Assembly: GCF_009176645.1 (NCBI RefSeq)
Contig: NZ_AP019007.1
Location: forward strand, 1 to 64,000
DNA: 64,000 nt
From: Enterobacter oligotrophicus
Lineage (GTDB): Bacteria > Pseudomonadota > Gammaproteobacteria > Enterobacterales > Enterobacteriaceae
Reading direction: 5' to 3'
A program made the position numbers and the translations under genes. Below the pieces are notes generated by a model. It ran no database searches, had not been told where the DNA came from, and saw only the letters and a program-made list of their open reading frames with translations. Positions 19,341 to 29,441 of this stretch are shown piece by piece. Position 1 is the stretch's first letter, and each line of letters starts with the position of its first letter.

Positions 19341-19982
19341 ATGTTTACTGGTATTGTGCAGGGCACTGCGAAAGTGGTGTCTATTGATGAAAAACCCAAT
19401 TTCCGTACTCACGTCGTTGAGCTGCCGGAATATATGCTTGAAGGTATTGAAACCGGGGCGTCGATTGCGCATAACGGCTGCTGCCTGACGGTAACCGAAA
19501 TTAACGGTAACCTGATTAGCTTTGATTTAATGAAAGAGACGCTGCGCATCACCAATCTGGGTGAGCTGGTGGTGGGCGATACCGTCAACGTAGAGCGTGC
19601 GGCGAAGTTCAGCGATGAGATTGGCGGACATCTGATGTCAGGCCATATCATGACCACCGCTGAAGTGGCCAAAATCGTGACCTCGGAAAATAATCGTCAA
19701 ATCTGGTTTAAAGTTCAGGACCCGTCATTAATGAAATACATCCTCTACAAAGGATTTATTGGTATTGATGGGATTAGCCTGACGGTCGGGGAAGTGACAC
19801 CAACCCGTTTTTGCGTGCATTTAATTCCTGAAACGCTGCAGCGTACAACCCTGGGCGCGAAAAAACTGGGGCATCGGGTAAATATTGAAATCGATCCGCA
19901 AACTCAGGCGGTAGTGGATACCGTTGAACGCGTGCTGGCGGCAAAAGAGGCCGCAATAATAAAGACAGCGGAAGCTGAATAA
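19341..19982 (+). CDS. ribE: Riboflavin synthase alpha chain
   Basis: This cytoplasmic enzyme makes riboflavin by dismutation of two 6,7-dimethyl-8-ribityllumazine molecules. It has two repeated lumazine-binding beta-barrel domains, roughly residues 1-97 (starting [12 protein letters not shown]) and 98-195 ([13 protein letters not shown] and so on), plus the C-terminal helix. The length of 213 residues is the family norm, and the gene (called ribC in older E. coli maps) sits between mdtK and cfa as in E. coli. AGGAG precedes the start. A strong bidirectional terminator follows. Confidence 0.95.
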   Translation: MFTGIVQGTAKVVSIDEKPNFRTHVVELPEYMLEGIETGASIAHNGCCLTVTEINGNLISFDLMKETLRITNLGELVVGDTVNVERAAKFSDEIGGHLMSGHIMTTAEVAKIVTSENNRQIWFKVQDPSLMKYILYKGFIGIDGISLTVGEVTPTRFCVHLIPETLQRTTLGAKKLGHRVNIEIDPQTQAVVDTVERVLAAKEAAIIKTAEAE

Positions 19983-20012
19983 AAATAACCCCGGCTAGCC
20001 GGGGTTATTTTT
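19982..20012. terminator. Bidirectional terminator between ribE and cfa
   Basis: A perfect palindrome, AATAACCCCGGC on the left arm and GCCGGGGTTATT on the right, centred at 19996/19997 and flanked by A- and T-runs, separates the convergent ends of ribE and cfa. Confidence 0.9.
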
Positions 20013-21160
20013 TAGCGGGCGACGCGCAGACCGTGTTCTATACCACGGCTAAAGACCACCTGCCATAGTTGAATATCGCGGGCACGAAACGCACCCGCGC
20101 AGGCATTCAGATAATAACTGAACATCCGTTTGAACCGTTCCGAATAGTTATCCGCAATTTCAGGCCAGGCGGCCTGAAAACGCGCATGCCACGCCATCAG
20201 AGTGGTGTCATAATCCGCACCGAAGTTATGCCAGTCTTCCACAATGAAATGCGATTCGCTGGCTTTTGCTATCTGACGGATGGACGGCAGGCAACCATTC
20301 GGGAAGATGTATTTGTTGATCCACGGATCAACATTATTGTCGGTGCGCTTAGAGCCAATGGTATGCAGTAAGAAGATACCTTCCGGTTTTAAATTACGAT
20401 CGGCCACCTCAAAATAGGTGTCGTAATTCTTAGGCCCTACGTGCTCAAACATCCCGACAGAAGCAATGCGGTCAAATTGCTCGTTCAGGTCACGATAATC
20501 CTGAAGCCGGATATCAACGTCCAGCCCCTGACAGCGTTCCTGTGCCATTTTTTGCTGTTCGGCAGAGATGGTGACGCCCACAACGCTGACGCCGTAATGT
20601 TTCGCCATAAAATACGCCAGCCCGCCCCAGCCGCAGCCAATATCCAGCACGCGCATACCGGGCTGGAGCTGCAATTTTTCACAGATAAGACGCAGTTTGT
20701 CCTGCTGCGCCTCTTCAAGAGTTGTCGCCTTTTTCCAGTAGCCGCAAGAGTATTGCATGAAGGGATCAAGCATACGGCTGAACAGGTCGTTACCAAGATC
20801 GTAATGCTCTTTGCCGACAATCCACGCCCGCTTTTTACTTTGCAGATTGAACAATCGGGCGGAGGCGACACGCAATGTGTCTTTGAAGTGACGCGGAAGC
20901 TGGTTTTCCAGACCGGCGCGTAAAACGCTGCTGAAAAACATATCCAGCCGCTCGCATTCCCACCATCCATCCATGTAACTCTCGCCCAGACCTAACGATC
21001 CCTCCCGCAATACACGTTTAAAAAAATCGGGATGTTTAACCTGCGGGTCGGAGGGTGAGGGCCCGTTGATGGTGATGCCCGCACGACTCAACAGCTCACT
21101 GACGATCCGGGACCAGTTATCGTCCGGAATGCTGACTTCTTCTATACACGATGAACTCAT
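20012..21160 (-). CDS. cfa: Cyclopropane fatty acyl phospholipid synthase
   Basis: This enzyme adds a methylene bridge from S-adenosylmethionine to unsaturated acyl chains of membrane phospholipids. The 382 residues show the SAM-binding motif VLDIGCGWGGLAYF near residue 171 and the catalytic region near the C terminus, YYLNACAGAFRARDIQLWQ. Length and neighbours (ribE, ydhC) match E. coli. In E. coli the gene has a sigma-S promoter and a long leader targeted by small RNAs. About 300 bp lie upstream here, enough for a similar leader. Confidence 0.95.
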   Translation of the reverse strand: MSSSCIEEVSIPDDNWSRIVSELLSRAGITINGPSPSDPQVKHPDFFKRVLREGSLGLGESYMDGWWECERLDMFFSSVLRAGLENQLPRHFKDTLRVASARLFNLQSKKRAWIVGKEHYDLGNDLFSRMLDPFMQYSCGYWKKATTLEEAQQDKLRLICEKLQLQPGMRVLDIGCGWGGLAYFMAKHYGVSVVGVTISAEQQKMAQERCQGLDVDIRLQDYRDLNEQFDRIASVGMFEHVGPKNYDTYFEVADRNLKPEGIFLLHTIGSKRTDNNVDPWINKYIFPNGCLPSIRQIAKASESHFIVEDWHNFGADYDTTLMAWHARFQAAWPEIADNYSERFKRMFSYYLNACAGAFRARDIQLWQVVFSRGIEHGLRVAR

Positions 21161-21312
21161 AGCTTCTCCATCACCTTGCTGTGATCAGAACCTTCAAACA
21201 GCGTAGACGCTTTTTATGGTTTGTGAGAAATCTCACGGTATTCCACCGCGAGGCTAGTATCCGACGTAGAACAGAGGAAGGGAGATAACCCTTGCCGAAA
21301 TGCCTTCCATGG

Positions 21313-21339
21313 TAAAACGGGAGCACTCCGGCTCCCGTT
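21313..21339 (-). terminator. Terminator after punC
   Basis: The hairpin arms AACGGGAGC and GCTCCCGTT, read on the minus strand, are followed by TTTT, about 120 bp past the punC stop and upstream of the cfa promoter region. The rest of the 21161-21459 gap holds no gene and presumably carries the cfa promoters and leader. Confidence 0.7.
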
Positions 21340-21459
21340 AACACTTAATATTTATCGTATTTAATCGAACCAAATTTAGTATAGGCCTCAAAATTTGGTG
21401 ATTCAATAGAAAATTCTTAGCAACCTAATCACTGAAATGTAACATAATTTCCCACGCGA

Positions 21460-22659
21460 TTATGCATGCGATGTTTCCGCCTCCGGGGTGCCGTCCTGCT
21501 CACGCTGAGCGGATGCCTGCATGCGATAGCCGACGGCGGCCAGTATAACGGTAACCAGCATTACGCTGGTGGTGGTCAACAGCGGTGTGGCAATCAACGC
21601 AGAGACCACCAGGCTTGCCAGGAAGCACAGGCCCAACTGGAGTGTGTTTTGCAGAGCGGCGGCGCGGCCAGTTGCCTGAGGGAAAGGGCGTAACGCCTGT
21701 GCCACCACGATAGGGTAAATGGCACCGTTAGCCACCGCCATGACACAGAACGGAAGTAAAATTTCTGTCAGACCGACATGCGGGATAAAGCCCACTGCCC
21801 AGGTGCCGATCACGCTTAACGCATACAGACCCAGCAGCCACGGCAGCATTTGCTGACCCTCCCATTTTTGCAGCGCGGCGCGACAGCCGTAGCCTCCCAC
21901 CAGGAACGCGATAGTCTGCGGCACATAGCTGAGGCCGATGGCAGCCGGACTGTAACCCATATCGTGCAAAATAAACGGCGAGCCAGTCAGCCAGGCGAAG
22001 AAGCTCGCGGAGCAGGCGGCGTAAATCAGGACGTTGCCACGGTAGGCTTTAGAACGCAGTAACGACATAAACGTTACCGGCTTTGCCTCAGCGTGCGTCG
22101 CTTTTTTTTGCGCGGGTTTGAGGGCAAATGCAGGCAGCATCAATACCAGGGTAATGGCAAACAGGGTGGCGAAAATCGCCTGCCACTCGAAATGCGCCAG
22201 AAGCCAGCTGCCCAGCAGCGGGGCAAGGGCGGGCGACAGGCCGACCAGCGGCATAATGGTGGCGAAAATACGGTTAGTGCGTGACGCCGGGTAGTAGTCG
22301 GTTACCAGCGCCTGCCAGGTTACCGCAGCAGCGCAGACGCCGACGGCCTGAATAAAACGCAGCACCAGCAGCCAGGCTGCATCGCGCACCCACAGCATAC
22401 CCAGACAGCCTACAGCAAAGATCGCCAGGCCCAGTAACAGCACCGGTTTACGGCCAAAACGGTCAGAGAGCGGTCCCCACAGCAGTTGCGCAAAGGCAAA
22501 ACCGGCGAGGAATAAGCTCAGGCTGGCGCTAATCGCGGCAGCAGGTGTTTGTAAATCTTCCTGCATCGCGGCGAACGCGGGCAGATACATATCGGTGGCC
22601 AAAAAGCCCAGCACGCTTAAGCCGCCGAGCCAGACTAAAAATCCTTTCCTGGGTTGCAC
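21460..22659 (-). CDS. punC: Purine nucleoside exporter PunC (YdhC), MFS
   Basis: This 399-residue major facilitator of the Bcr/CflA drug-resistance group closely matches E. coli YdhC, later named PunC and linked to adenosine/purine transport. Twelve hydrophobic segments and the MFS loop motif [14 protein letters not shown] are visible. The GTG at 22659 is chosen as start because AAGGAG precedes it by a good spacing and it gives the E. coli-like N terminus ([11 protein letters not shown]). An upstream extension lacks a ribosome-binding site. It is divergent from its regulator punR across 115 bp. Confidence 0.92.
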   Translation of the reverse strand: MQPRKGFLVWLGGLSVLGFLATDMYLPAFAAMQEDLQTPAAAISASLSLFLAGFAFAQLLWGPLSDRFGRKPVLLLGLAIFAVGCLGMLWVRDAAWLLVLRFIQAVGVCAAAVTWQALVTDYYPASRTNRIFATIMPLVGLSPALAPLLGSWLLAHFEWQAIFATLFAITLVLMLPAFALKPAQKKATHAEAKPVTFMSLLRSKAYRGNVLIYAACSASFFAWLTGSPFILHDMGYSPAAIGLSYVPQTIAFLVGGYGCRAALQKWEGQQMLPWLLGLYALSVIGTWAVGFIPHVGLTEILLPFCVMAVANGAIYPIVVAQALRPFPQATGRAAALQNTLQLGLCFLASLVVSALIATPLLTTTSVMLVTVILAAVGYRMQASAQREQDGTPEAETSHA

Positions 22660-22774
22660 TGTTTTATTCTCCTTAAGGAGGCAGGTGTACGTTGGCGCAG
22701 AGTGTAGGGAGTGCAAAGCTGCTTGTGAAACGCTAATATTTGGCTGGTGCGTTCAAAAATTTTGCAGGCAGAAA

Positions 22775-23716
22775 ATGTGGTCAGATTATTCCCTTGAAGT
22801 GGTGGATGCGGTAGCGCGCAACGGCAGTTTTACCGGCGCGGCGCAGGAGCTTCACCGCGTCCCGTCGGCTATCAGTTATACGGTGCGTCAGCTGGAAGAG
22901 TGGCTGGCGGTTCCGCTGTTTGAACGCCGCCATCGTGACGTAGAATTAACGCCCGCCGGGGCGTGGTTTTTGAAGGAAGGGCGTTCTGTTATCAAAAAAA
23001 TGCAGATCACCCGTGAGCAGTGTCAGCAGATCGCCAACGGCTGGCGAGGACATCTTTCCATTGCGGTGGATAACATCGTGAAGCCCGAGCGCACCCGGCA
23101 GATGATTGTTGATTTTTACCGCCATTTTTCAGACGTCGAGCTGCGAGTCTCCCAGGAGGTGTTCAACGGTGTCTGGGATGCGCTGGCGGACGGCAGGGCG
23201 GAGATGGCGATCGGGGCGACCCAGGCCATTCCTGTCGGTGGACGTTACGCGTTTCGCGATATGGGTATGCTGAGCTGGACCTGCGTCGTCGCCAGCCATC
23301 ATCCGCTGGCTTCGATGGAGGGGCCGCTCAGCGACGATACCCTGCGCAACTGGCCTTCGCTGGTGCTGGAAGATACTTCCCGTTCGCTGCCCAAGCGGAT
23401 AACCTGGCTGCTGGATAACCAGCGGCGCGTGGTTGCGCCGGACTGGGAGTCCTCTGCAACCTGTCTTTCCGCTGGCTTATGTGTTGCGATGGTGCCCGTT
23501 CACTTTGCCCGACCGCGAACAGATACCGGAGAATGGGTTGCGCTCAGGCTCGAAAACCCTTTCCCGGACGCAGCCTGTTGCCTCACCTGGCAGCAAAACG
23601 ACATCTCGCCCGCAATGGCCTGGCTTCTGGATTATCTGGGAGACAGCGAAACGCTGAACCGGGAGTGGTTACGGGAGCCAGACTCGCTGGCCCCGAACAG
23701 CGATCAGCGACGGTAG
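22775..23716 (+). CDS. punR: LysR-type regulator PunR (YdhB)
   Basis: This 313-residue LysR-family regulator in E. coli activates punC in response to adenosine. The winged helix-turn-helix is at about residues 5-62 ([31 protein letters not shown]). The effector-binding domain fills the remainder. The ATG at 22775 ([13 protein letters not shown]) is chosen over an open upstream extension because it matches the family start. The divergent arrangement with punC fits direct regulation from the shared 115-bp gap. The last 13 bp overlap the 3' end of purR on the other strand. Confidence 0.92.
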   Translation: MWSDYSLEVVDAVARNGSFTGAAQELHRVPSAISYTVRQLEEWLAVPLFERRHRDVELTPAGAWFLKEGRSVIKKMQITREQCQQIANGWRGHLSIAVDNIVKPERTRQMIVDFYRHFSDVELRVSQEVFNGVWDALADGRAEMAIGATQAIPVGGRYAFRDMGMLSWTCVVASHHPLASMEGPLSDDTLRNWPSLVLEDTSRSLPKRITWLLDNQRRVVAPDWESSATCLSAGLCVAMVPVHFARPRTDTGEWVALRLENPFPDAACCLTWQQNDISPAMAWLLDYLGDSETLNREWLREPDSLAPNSDQRR

Positions 23717-24729
23717 TCGCGGAACGGACCATCCGCAACGGAACGGCGTTCGATAAGACGCGGGTGGACTTCAATAGACTGCGATTCTTCGCGTTTGTTG
23801 ACGATCCTGTCCATCAGCATGTTGAAAGCCGTTTCACCCAGCGAATCTTTCGGCTGGTGGATGGTGGTCAGCGCCGGGGTAAAGAAGCGCGCGTTGCGCA
23901 CGTTGTCATACCCGATCACGGAAATATCCTGAGGCACGCGCAGGCCCAGTTCATCGGCCGCACAGAGCGCGCCCATTGCCATGATATCGCCACCGCAGAA
24001 GACGGCAGTCGGGCGATGCTGTTGAGAGACAATCTGCTGCATCGCGCGGTAGCCTGACTCTGGCTCAAAGTCGCCCTGCACAATCCAGTTTTCCGGCACG
24101 GTGATCAGCGCTTCTTCCATTGCTTTCATAAACCCGGCCAGTCGTCCTGCGCCGGTGTTACGCTCAAGCGGGCCAGGGATCACGCCAATCTCGCGATGAC
24201 CGCGCTCTACAAGATACCGGCCAGCCATGTAACCGCCTTCGAAGGCGTTATCAATGACCGAGTCGGTGAAGTCTGCGCGCGCTTCGCCCCAGTCCATCAC
24301 GACCATCGGAATATGGCGGTACTCTTCCAGCATGGAGAGCACCGATTCCGGGTATTCGGAACACATCACCAGCAGGCCATCCACGCGCTTTTGCGCCATC
24401 ATCGACAGGTAAGCACGCTGTTTTTCAATGTTGTTCCACGCGTTGCCCAGAATCAGGGTATATCCTTTCTGGAAGCAGTTTTTCTCAACTGCTTCGATGA
24501 TCTCGGCAAAATAGGCCGCTTCACTGCTGGTGGCCAGCAAGCCGATCGACTTGGTGTGATTAACTTTCAGGCTACGGGCCACCGCACTCGGAGAGTAGTG
24601 CAGTTCTTTAATTGCTGCCCAGACAGCGTTGCGCGTCTCTTCAGCCACAAAGCGCGTTTTGTTAATTACATGTGATACGGTTGTAGTGGAAACGTTTGCG
24701 CGTTTTGCCACGTCTTTTATTGTTGCCAT
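23704..24729 (-). CDS. purR: Purine repressor PurR
   Basis: This LacI-family repressor of purine and pyrimidine synthesis genes binds DNA when hypoxanthine or guanine is bound. The 341 residues start [23 protein letters not shown] (helix-turn-helix and hinge), followed by the periplasmic-binding-like corepressor domain. Length and sequence follow E. coli closely. Two PurR-box-like palindromes, one upstream and one inside the first codons, indicate autoregulation. Its end overlaps the punR end by 13 bp. Confidence 0.96.
   Translation of the reverse strand: MATIKDVAKRANVSTTTVSHVINKTRFVAEETRNAVWAAIKELHYSPSAVARSLKVNHTKSIGLLATSSEAAYFAEIIEAVEKNCFQKGYTLILGNAWNNIEKQRAYLSMMAQKRVDGLLVMCSEYPESVLSMLEEYRHIPMVVMDWGEARADFTDSVIDNAFEGGYMAGRYLVERGHREIGVIPGPLERNTGAGRLAGFMKAMEEALITVPENWIVQGDFEPESGYRAMQQIVSQQHRPTAVFCGGDIMAMGALCAADELGLRVPQDISVIGYDNVRNARFFTPALTTIHQPKDSLGETAFNMLMDRIVNKREESQSIEVHPRLIERRSVADGPFRDYRR
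24686..24701 (-). promoter_or_regulatory. Candidate PurR operator inside purR codons
   Basis: GTGGAAACGTTTGCGC, inside the codons for the PurR helix-turn-helix (RANVST on the minus strand), contains the AAACGTTT core with the GCAAACGTTTGC-type right half. In E. coli purR is autoregulated through two operators, one in the leader and one further downstream. The positions here fit that pattern, though binding is inferred. Confidence 0.45.
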
Positions 24730-24773
24730 TCGATGTCACTCCAGACCATATCCTAAGCTCCTGAATATCATGA

Positions 24774-24789
24774 AGGTAAACGTTTGCCT
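24774..24789 (-). promoter_or_regulatory. Candidate PurR operator upstream of purR
   Basis: AGGTAAACGTTTGCCT is a 16-bp palindrome with one mismatch and the AAACGTTT core of PurR boxes. It lies 45 bp upstream of the purR start codon, consistent with autoregulation. Confidence 0.6.
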
Positions 24790-25026
24790 TCTCTCACCCT
24801 TATTACGCAATCTTGAATTGCGACACGCCGGGAAAACGACACAGGACGTCAGGAGGGGGTCAATGGCCGGTACGCTAATAAATTTAGCGTGGAATTTTGT
24901 CCTATCTTGATGAAAAGGGGAAGAGCAAAAGTGGATATCAGTTTAAATCCGGGAAGATTTTTGACGTAAACTGTGTAAAAATGAGCAAGCTCACTTTTCG
25001 TGGGGTGATTAAAAGGAGAAAAATTG

Positions 25027-25116
25027 ATGAGTTCCGATCTGAAGTTTTCACTGGTTACCACCTTTATTGTTCTGGCGTTGATTGTAGCGGGTGGTCTGAC
25101 GGCTGCACTGCACTGA
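25027..25116 (+). CDS. ynhF: Small membrane protein YnhF
   Basis: This 29-residue single-helix inner-membrane protein matches E. coli YnhF: MSSDLKFSLVTTFIV, then a hydrophobic stretch ending GLTAALH. AAGGAG at 25013-25018 gives good spacing to the ATG at 25027. Position between purR and ydhP is the same as in E. coli. Its function is unknown; in E. coli it is a known stable small membrane protein. It is too short for ordinary gene finders. Confidence 0.9.
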   Translation: MSSDLKFSLVTTFIVLALIVAGGLTAALH

Positions 25117-25283
25117 TTTACTCGGGGGAGAATATCCGTTCTCCCTCCAGACCTGCCTTGATTGTTACTCCTCCGGCAAAAATCTTTTGCCAAAATGTTA
25201 ACTTCTCATTATTTGTGATTGATGTCATGCTTTTGACTTCTTTGTTCTGTGTCGCTACCTGACACGGCATCCGGAGTTTATTC

Positions 25284-26450
25284 ATGAAAATCAATTTTCC
25301 TCTGCTGGCCCTGGCGATTGGCGCTTTCGGGATTGGCACCACGGAATTCTCACCAATGGGATTATTGCCGGTTATCGCAAGGGGGGTGGATGTCTCTATC
25401 CCTGCGGCCGGTATGTTAATCAGCGCTTATGCCATTGGCGTAATGGTGGGGGCACCGTTGATGACGTTGCTGCTCTCGCACCGGGCGCGCCGTAATGCAC
25501 TCATTTTCCTGATGGCGATATTTACGCTGGGCAATGTGTTGTCTGCAATTTCGCCGGATTACACAACCTTAATGTTGTCGCGCATTCTGACCAGCCTGAA
25601 CCACGGTGCGTTCTTCGGGCTGGGGTCCGTCGTCGCCGCCAGCGTGGTGCCAAAGCATAAACAGGCCAGTGCGGTAGCGACCATGTTTATGGGGCTGACG
25701 ATTGCGAATATCGGTGGCGTACCCGCTGCAACCTGGCTGGGTGAAGTGATTGGCTGGCGTATGTCTTTCCTTGCCACCGCTGTACTGGGCGTTGTCGCGA
25801 TGGTGGCGTTGTTCTTCTCTCTGCCGAAAGGCAGTGCCGGAGAGCGTCCTGACGTGCGTAAAGAGTTGTCGGTGCTGGTGCGTCCGCAGGTGCTCTCAGC
25901 ATTGCTGACCACCGTTCTTGGTGCTGGCGCGATGTTTACGCTCTACACCTATATTTCGCCTGTTTTGCACGATATCACGCACGCTACGCCGATGTTTATT
26001 ACCGCGATGCTGGTGTTAATTGGCGTAGGCTTCTCCATCGGTAACTATCTGGGCGGGAAACTGGCTGACCGTTCCGTCAGCGGGACGCTGAAAGGCTTTT
26101 TGACGCTGCTGATTGTCATCATGGTGGCGATCCCATGGCTGGCACGCAATGAAGTGGGGGCGGCCATTGCCATGATTGTGTGGGGTGCGGCAACCTTTGC
26201 GGTAGTACCTCCGTTACAGATGCGCGTGATGCGTGTCGCCCATGAAGCGCCGGGACTTTCGTCTTCCGTGAATATCGGTGCGTTTAACCTCGGCAACGCG
26301 CTCGGCGCGGCAGCGGGCGGAGCCGTGATTTCGGGTGGGCTGGGATACAGCTTTGTGCCGGTGATGGGGGCGATTATCGCTGCTCTGGGCCTGCTGCTGG
26401 TGTTGATGTCCGGCCGTAAACAGCCAGAAGCGGCCTGCGCAGCAGAGTAA
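25284..26450 (+). CDS. ydhP: MFS transporter YdhP
   Basis: This 388-residue major facilitator of the DHA1 drug:H+ antiporter group matches E. coli YdhP, whose substrate is not established. The first segment has the family signature AIGAFGIGTTEFSPMGLLPVIA, and twelve hydrophobic segments can be counted. It lies between ynhF and sodB, convergent with sodB, and a shared hairpin terminator follows. The start at 25284 is preceded by CCGGAG. Confidence 0.93.
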   Translation: MKINFPLLALAIGAFGIGTTEFSPMGLLPVIARGVDVSIPAAGMLISAYAIGVMVGAPLMTLLLSHRARRNALIFLMAIFTLGNVLSAISPDYTTLMLSRILTSLNHGAFFGLGSVVAASVVPKHKQASAVATMFMGLTIANIGGVPAATWLGEVIGWRMSFLATAVLGVVAMVALFFSLPKGSAGERPDVRKELSVLVRPQVLSALLTTVLGAGAMFTLYTYISPVLHDITHATPMFITAMLVLIGVGFSIGNYLGGKLADRSVSGTLKGFLTLLIVIMVAIPWLARNEVGAAIAMIVWGAATFAVVPPLQMRVMRVAHEAPGLSSSVNIGAFNLGNALGAAAGGAVISGGLGYSFVPVMGAIIAALGLLLVLMSGRKQPEAACAAE

Positions 26451-26452
26451 AC

Positions 26453-26486
26453 AAAAACGCAGAAGGGCGAACCCTTCTGCGTGCCT
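26453..26486. terminator. Bidirectional terminator between ydhP and sodB
   Basis: The arms ACGCAGAAGGG and CCCTTCTGCGT with a 4-nt loop, with A/T-rich flanks on both sides, separate the convergent ydhP and sodB genes. Confidence 0.85.
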
Positions 26487-26487
26487 T

Positions 26488-27069
26488 TTACGCGGCGAAA
26501 TTCTTCGCCACGAATTCCCAGTTAACCAGTGCCCAGAAGTGCTCCAGGTAGTTCGGGCGCGCGTTACGGTAATCAATGTAGTAAGCGTGTTCCCATACGT
26601 CCACGGTCATCAGCGGCGTTGCGCCGGTGGTCAGCGGGGTGCCCGCGTTAGACGTTGAAACGATAGCCAGTTTGCCATCGGCCTCTTTCACCAGCCACGT
26701 CCAGCCAGAACCGAAGTTTTTGACGGCAGCGTCAGTGAACTTCGCTTTGAACTCCGTAAAGCTGCCAAACGCGGCGTTAATGGCGGCAGCCAGTTCGCCG
26801 GTTGGTTCTCCGCCAGCATTCGGTGCCAGGCAATGCCAGTAGAAGGTATGGTTCCACACCTGAGCGGCGTTATTGAAGACACCACCGTCTGAGCTGCGCA
26901 CGATCTCTTCCAGCGATTTGCCTTCGAACCCGGTGCCTTTGATCAGGTTATTCAGGTTGGTGACGTAGGTCTGGTGGTGTTTGCCGTAGTGATATTCCAG
27001 GGTTTCCACAGAAATATGTGGAGCCAGGGCGTCTTTTGCATACGGTAGTGCAGGTAATTCGAACGACAT
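26488..27069 (-). CDS. sodB: Iron superoxide dismutase
   Basis: This cytoplasmic enzyme converts superoxide to hydrogen peroxide and oxygen. The 193 residues (start [18 protein letters not shown]) contain the metal ligands His27 (EYHYGKHH), His74 (VWNHTFYWH), and the Asp/His pair in [10 protein letters not shown]. The [11 protein letters not shown] stretch carries the Gln typical of the iron type. In E. coli the mRNA is blocked by the small RNA RyhB at the ribosome-binding site when iron is low, and the leader sequence here is conserved. Confidence 0.97.
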   Translation of the reverse strand: MSFELPALPYAKDALAPHISVETLEYHYGKHHQTYVTNLNNLIKGTGFEGKSLEEIVRSSDGGVFNNAAQVWNHTFYWHCLAPNAGGEPTGELAAAINAAFGSFTEFKAKFTDAAVKNFGSGWTWLVKEADGKLAIVSTSNAGTPLTTGATPLMTVDVWEHAYYIDYRNARPNYLEHFWALVNWEFVAKNFAA

Positions 27070-27092
27070 TGCTTCTCTCCTTATTATAGTTA
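27070..27092 (-). promoter_or_regulatory. sodB leader with the RyhB-pairing region
   Basis: On the minus strand the leader reads ATAAGGAGAGAAGCA directly before the start codon, almost the same as the E. coli sodB segment (AAAGGAGAGUAGCAAUG) that pairs with the iron-responsive small RNA RyhB. Pairing here is inferred from this similarity. Confidence 0.5.
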
Positions 27093-27190
27093 CGTTGCCA
27101 ATAACCCTACAGACAACAAGGACAGAATAGCAAATTGAAAGGGTATGCAAAAGAGGAACTTACCCTGCCACGAGTGCGGCAGGGCAGGGA

Positions 27191-27955
27191 TTAACGGATG
27201 GTTTTTGGCGTCATTACTCGGCGCGCACCAACGTAATGGCGTACCCAGTAATCTTCGCTGAGAGAGGTGATCTGAATATCCTGGCCGCTGCGCGGTGACT
27301 GGATGAATTTCCCGTTGCCGACGTAGACACCGACATGGTCAGCCTTGCCGCGGCCCTGGGTGCGGAAGAAGACCAGATCGCCACTTTCCAGTTCGCCACG
27401 GTCAACCGGAGAGGCATCCCGCAGGTGATACATTTCGTTCGCGGTGCGCGGAATACGGAACTTCACCAGATCCTTATAGGCGTAATACACCAGGCCGCTG
27501 CAGTCGAAACCGGTACGCGGGGAAGAGCCACCCCAGTGATACGGTTTGCCAATTTGCCCCATCAGCTTATTCATTGCCGTTTTTTGCGCTTTCTGCATGC
27601 GTACCTTATGCACTTCAGCCAGTTTCGTCACTTTCGTGCATTTCGCTTTATGGCCTTTGCGCACGGTGCATTTTTCATTAACGAGGCTGGCAGTGGTCTG
27701 GGGAGCTTTACGTGTGCCGGAGCGGGTGGTTCTGGCTTTGGTCTTACTGGAGGCGGTCTTTTTAGTTTGAGTGGTTGTCGCTTTCTTTATTGTTTTGCTG
27801 GTTGTTTTTTTCTTACGTTCTGTGGTTTTTGCCAGATGCGTTTTTTGTACAGCAGAATGCCGCGCCTGTTCAGAAGCGTTCGCCGCTGGCGTGAAAGAGA
27901 GTGTTGTAAACAGTAAAGCACAGAGCGTGATCGAGATTTTATTTATCCGCGCCAC
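27191..27955 (-). CDS. mepH: Murein DD-endopeptidase MepH (YdhO)
   Basis: This periplasmic enzyme cuts D-Ala-mDAP cross-links in peptidoglycan so that new strands can be inserted. The 254 residues have a Sec signal peptide ending FTPAANA, a Lys/Thr/Ala-rich linker (about residues 35-90), and a C-terminal NlpC/P60 domain with catalytic Cys in GFDCSGLVYYA and His in DHVGVYVGNGKF. It is a little shorter than the E. coli protein because the linker is shorter. It lies between sodB and grxD, divergent from grxD. Confidence 0.94.
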   Translation of the reverse strand: MARINKISITLCALLFTTLSFTPAANASEQARHSAVQKTHLAKTTERKKKTTSKTIKKATTTQTKKTASSKTKARTTRSGTRKAPQTTASLVNEKCTVRKGHKAKCTKVTKLAEVHKVRMQKAQKTAMNKLMGQIGKPYHWGGSSPRTGFDCSGLVYYAYKDLVKFRIPRTANEMYHLRDASPVDRGELESGDLVFFRTQGRGKADHVGVYVGNGKFIQSPRSGQDIQITSLSEDYWVRHYVGARRVMTPKTIR

Positions 27956-28293
27956 TGGGCAGTCCCCTGATAAATGCAGGTCATCAATAATACCTGCGTA
28001 TGATTTACAAAGCCCGTCGATTCTAATCTATAAAAACCCGAGAAGTTAATAGCATTTTTCAATCTAAAAACGTGTTTCGTTAGCAAGTGCAAAAAAATGT
28101 ATCGATCGGAAGCCGTTTTGTTCACTCCCTAAGCAAAACCGCATACGCTCCGCCGTTAAGCTACATTTGCGATGCAACTTATGCAGACTCACGATAAAAT
28201 ATATAGACGTGACAAAAATGTTATTTTCCGATGTCTGCCTGAACCGCTACAATGTCAGACGAATGCCGTAACAGAAGTTAAAGGAAGCAAGAC
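27956..28293. other. Divergent intergenic region mepH/grxD
   Basis: These 338 bp between the start codons of mepH and grxD are A/T rich (notably 28010-28110) and have no coding frame worth calling. They must hold the promoters of both genes. A TAAAATATATAG stretch near 28194 could be a -10 region for grxD. I see no operator that I can name. Confidence 0.5.
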
Positions 28294-28641
28294 ATGAGCA
28301 CCACTATTGAAAAAATCCAGCGTCAGATCGCTGAAAACCCGATTCTCCTGTACATGAAAGGTTCTCCGAAGCTGCCAAGCTGCGGTTTCTCCGCGCAAGC
28401 GGTTCAGGCGTTGTCTGCCTGTGGTGAGCGTTTTGCTTACGTTGATATCCTGCAAAACCCTGACATCCGCGCTGAGCTGCCAAAATACGCCAACTGGCCA
28501 ACCTTCCCGCAACTGTGGGTTGACGGTGAACTGGTAGGCGGCTGTGATATTCTGATTGAAATGTATCAGCGTGGCGAACTGCAACAGCTGATCAAAGAAA
28601 CGGCTGCCAGGTACAAAACGGAAGAGCCGGGCGCAGAGTAA
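28294..28641 (+). CDS. grxD: Monothiol glutaredoxin 4
   Basis: This cytoplasmic monothiol glutaredoxin binds a [2Fe-2S] cluster with glutathione and BolA-type partners, and takes part in iron-sulfur cluster delivery. The 115 residues show the CGFS active site at positions 30-33 (KLPSCGFSAQ), the TFPQLWVDGELVGGCDI glutathione-binding region, and the usual Glu-rich C terminus. AAGGAAG precedes the start. A terminator follows the stop. In E. coli lhr lies between this gene and rnt; here it is absent. Confidence 0.96.
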   Translation: MSTTIEKIQRQIAENPILLYMKGSPKLPSCGFSAQAVQALSACGERFAYVDILQNPDIRAELPKYANWPTFPQLWVDGELVGGCDILIEMYQRGELQQLIKETAARYKTEEPGAE

Positions 28642-28658
28642 GTTTTCTCCGGAAATAG

Positions 28659-28689
28659 AAAAAGCGACCTGTAGAGGTCGCTTTTTTTT
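28659..28689 (+). terminator. Terminator after grxD
   Basis: The arms AAAAGCGACCT and AGGTCGCTTTT with a GTAG loop are followed by a long T-run. Confidence 0.88.
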
Positions 28690-28713
28690 GCCGGGTGGCG
28701 CTGCGCTTACCCG
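28690..28713. repeat. REP-like palindrome
   Basis: GCCGGGTGGCGCTGCGCTTACCCG is a single REP-type unit of the kind repeated elsewhere in the window (46011, 57628, 62796). It lies between the convergent grxD and rnt genes, where E. coli has lhr. Confidence 0.6.
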
Positions 28714-28715
28714 AT

Positions 28716-29375
28716 CTACGATTGAATATCTGCCTCATCGCCCATCGGCAGCGGCCAGCCACCCAACCGTTTCCAGCGGTTCACAATTTCACAGAACAGT
28801 TCTGCCGTGCGCTCCGTGTCATATAACGCAGAGTGCGCCTGCGTACCGTCAAACTCGATCCCCGCCGTGATACAGGCTTTGGATAAGACCGTTTGTCCCA
28901 GCGCCAGGCCACTCAGGGCCGCAGTGTCGAAGGTCACAAACGGATGGAACGGGTTGCGTTTAAGCGAGGCGCGTTCGGCGGCGGCCATTGTAAAGCTGTG
29001 ATCGAACGTGGCGTTGTGGGCCACCATAATCGCGCGGCTGCAGTTACTCTCTTTCATGCCTTTACGCACCATTTTGAAGATGGCGTGAAGCGCGTCATAT
29101 TCACTCACCGCGCCGCGCAGCGGGTTTGTCGGGTCGATACCGTTAAACGCCAGCGCTTCTGGCTGCAGGTTTGCACCTTCAAAAGGTTCAACGTGGAAAT
29201 GCAGCGTGGTGTCCGGTGTAAGCCAGCCCTGTTCATCCATCTTCAGCGTGATGGCGGCAATTTCAAGCAGCGCATCGGTTTTAGCGTTAAATCCGGCTGT
29301 CTCTACATCAATGACAACAGGATAAAAACCACGAAAACGGTCGCACAGACCGGTAAGTTGAGCATTATCGGACAT
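28716..29375 (-). CDS. rnt: Ribonuclease T
   Basis: This 3'-5' exoribonuclease trims tRNA and other stable-RNA 3' ends and processes single-stranded DNA ends. The 219 residues carry the DEDDh exonuclease set: Asp23 and Glu25 in [10 protein letters not shown], the central [12 protein letters not shown], and His/Asp in [11 protein letters not shown] near residue 181. The sequence is nearly that of E. coli, with a slightly longer C terminus ending EADIQS. It lies upstream of gloA in the map and is transcribed leftward. Confidence 0.96.
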   Translation of the reverse strand: MSDNAQLTGLCDRFRGFYPVVIDVETAGFNAKTDALLEIAAITLKMDEQGWLTPDTTLHFHVEPFEGANLQPEALAFNGIDPTNPLRGAVSEYDALHAIFKMVRKGMKESNCSRAIMVAHNATFDHSFTMAAAERASLKRNPFHPFVTFDTAALSGLALGQTVLSKACITAGIEFDGTQAHSALYDTERTAELFCEIVNRWKRLGGWPLPMGDEADIQS

Positions 29376-29441
29376 CAGGGTCTCTTACAAGGGGAAAAAA
29401 GCAGTGCGCATTATGGCAAATTTTGAGAGGGGATGCAGTAA

